Source: Pseudomonadota bacterium
GTDB lineage: Bacteria > Pseudomonadota > Gammaproteobacteria > UBA1113
Assembly (NCBI GenBank): GCA_021782065.1
Contig: JAJXVQ010000068.1
Span: 1-6,270 of the forward strand
Length of the DNA stretch: 6,270 bases
Direction of reading: 5' to 3'
Shown here: piece by piece, positions 6,175-6,270 of the stretch
Layout: each line of letters begins with the position of its first letter
How positions within the stretch are numbered: the first letter of the stretch is position 1
Program-made: the position numbers and the translations under genes
Notes under the pieces: generated by a model
Database searches by the model: none
What the model was told of the DNA's origin: nothing
The model's input: only the letters and a program-made list of their open reading frames with translations

Positions 6175-6270
6175 AAAAATAGTTGGAGAAAGTTAGGTGT
6201 TATGAGGCCTACAAGCCGAAAGAATGTCAAGGTTGCGCGAAGCGCACCCGAAGGGCTTGACCTTGATATT
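6145..6270. mobile_element. Probable end of a second IS256-type element (partial, continues beyond window)
   Basis: The block at 6145-6172 (GGTAGTGTTCACG, then TGTGTCAAAAT) has the look of an IS256-family terminal inverted repeat: GG-start, GTGT, inner TGTGTCAAAA. It begins exactly where transposase similarity ends, which fits insertion of this element into the older IS256 fragment. It is followed by non-coding sequence and a palindrome. I see no transposase coding on either strand before the window ends, so orientation is unresolved. The family assignment of the repeat is from pattern memory. Confidence 0.45.
6223..6270. repeat. Branched palindrome (three-way junction) near IS end
   Basis: AATGTCAAGGT (6223-6233) pairs with ACCTTGATATT (6260-6270) at 10 of 11 positions. 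Within it are two perfect hairpins in a row: TGCGC-GAA-GCGCA (6234-6246) and CCC-GAA-GGG (6247-6255), leaving only CTTG unpaired. CAAGCC (6212-6217) can alternatively pair with GGCTTG (6254-6259), which would compete with the second hairpin. It could be a REP-like element or an IS sub-terminal structure, and it ends at the window edge, so the outer stem may be longer. Confidence 0.6.

Noticed and set aside
1..6270. CRISPR array, tRNA or rRNA genes, group I/II intron or intein in nrdA/nrdB
   Set aside because: No regularly spaced long direct repeats, no cloverleaf or rRNA-like segments, and both nrd proteins read through continuously without an insertion at their conserved motifs.

Overview
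The window looks like a chromosomal segment from a low-to-medium GC gammaproteobacterium, most plausibly a Legionellales-type intracellular lineage (Legionella/Coxiella/Rickettsiella relatives). This is an inference. It rests on the NrdA/NrdB type (long NrdA with two ATP-cones), on a left-hand protein with an H...C 'GNCSW' pattern that resembles proteins I associate with Legionella-type effectors, and on decayed IS982 and IS256 family insertion sequences. I cannot name a species.

Layout. Positions 1-965 hold the 3' part of a plus-strand gene that is already open at the window edge. It is a putative papain-fold-like cysteine peptidase/transferase or effector-like protein of unknown function. 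Positions 966-1208 are a regulatory region for nrdAB: three DnaA-box-like 9-mers repeated every 11 bp, then two NrdR boxes exactly 31 bp apart, one overlapping a candidate promoter -10. Positions 1209-4037 are nrdA (942 aa) and 4090-5214 are nrdB (374 aa), the two subunits of an aerobic class Ia ribonucleotide reductase, with all expected catalytic and metal-ligand residues visible. A hairpin with a T-run at 5292-5325 probably ends the operon. A promoter-like pair and a strong Shine-Dalgarno then lead into only an 18-codon ORF (5398-5454).

From about 5490 to the end the window is an insertion-sequence graveyard. An IS982-family transposase is broken by a one-base shift at a C6 run and by an in-frame internal deletion that removes the first catalytic Asp. 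It is fused in frame to the C-terminal catalytic-Glu segment of an IS256/Mutator-family transposase, and that segment is cut by what looks like the terminal inverted repeat of another IS256-type element (from 6145). The last 48 bases fold into a three-way-junction palindrome.

How the parts work together: NrdA and NrdB reduce ribonucleotides to deoxyribonucleotides for DNA replication. The upstream region suggests dual control: DnaA ties expression to replication initiation, and NrdR represses according to the dATP/ATP state. The IS remnants are downstream of the operon terminator and appear not to disturb it. I found no convincing new system. The best leads are the compact DnaA/NrdR regulatory array, the permuted-order Cys/His protein and the chimeric transposase with its terminal palindrome.
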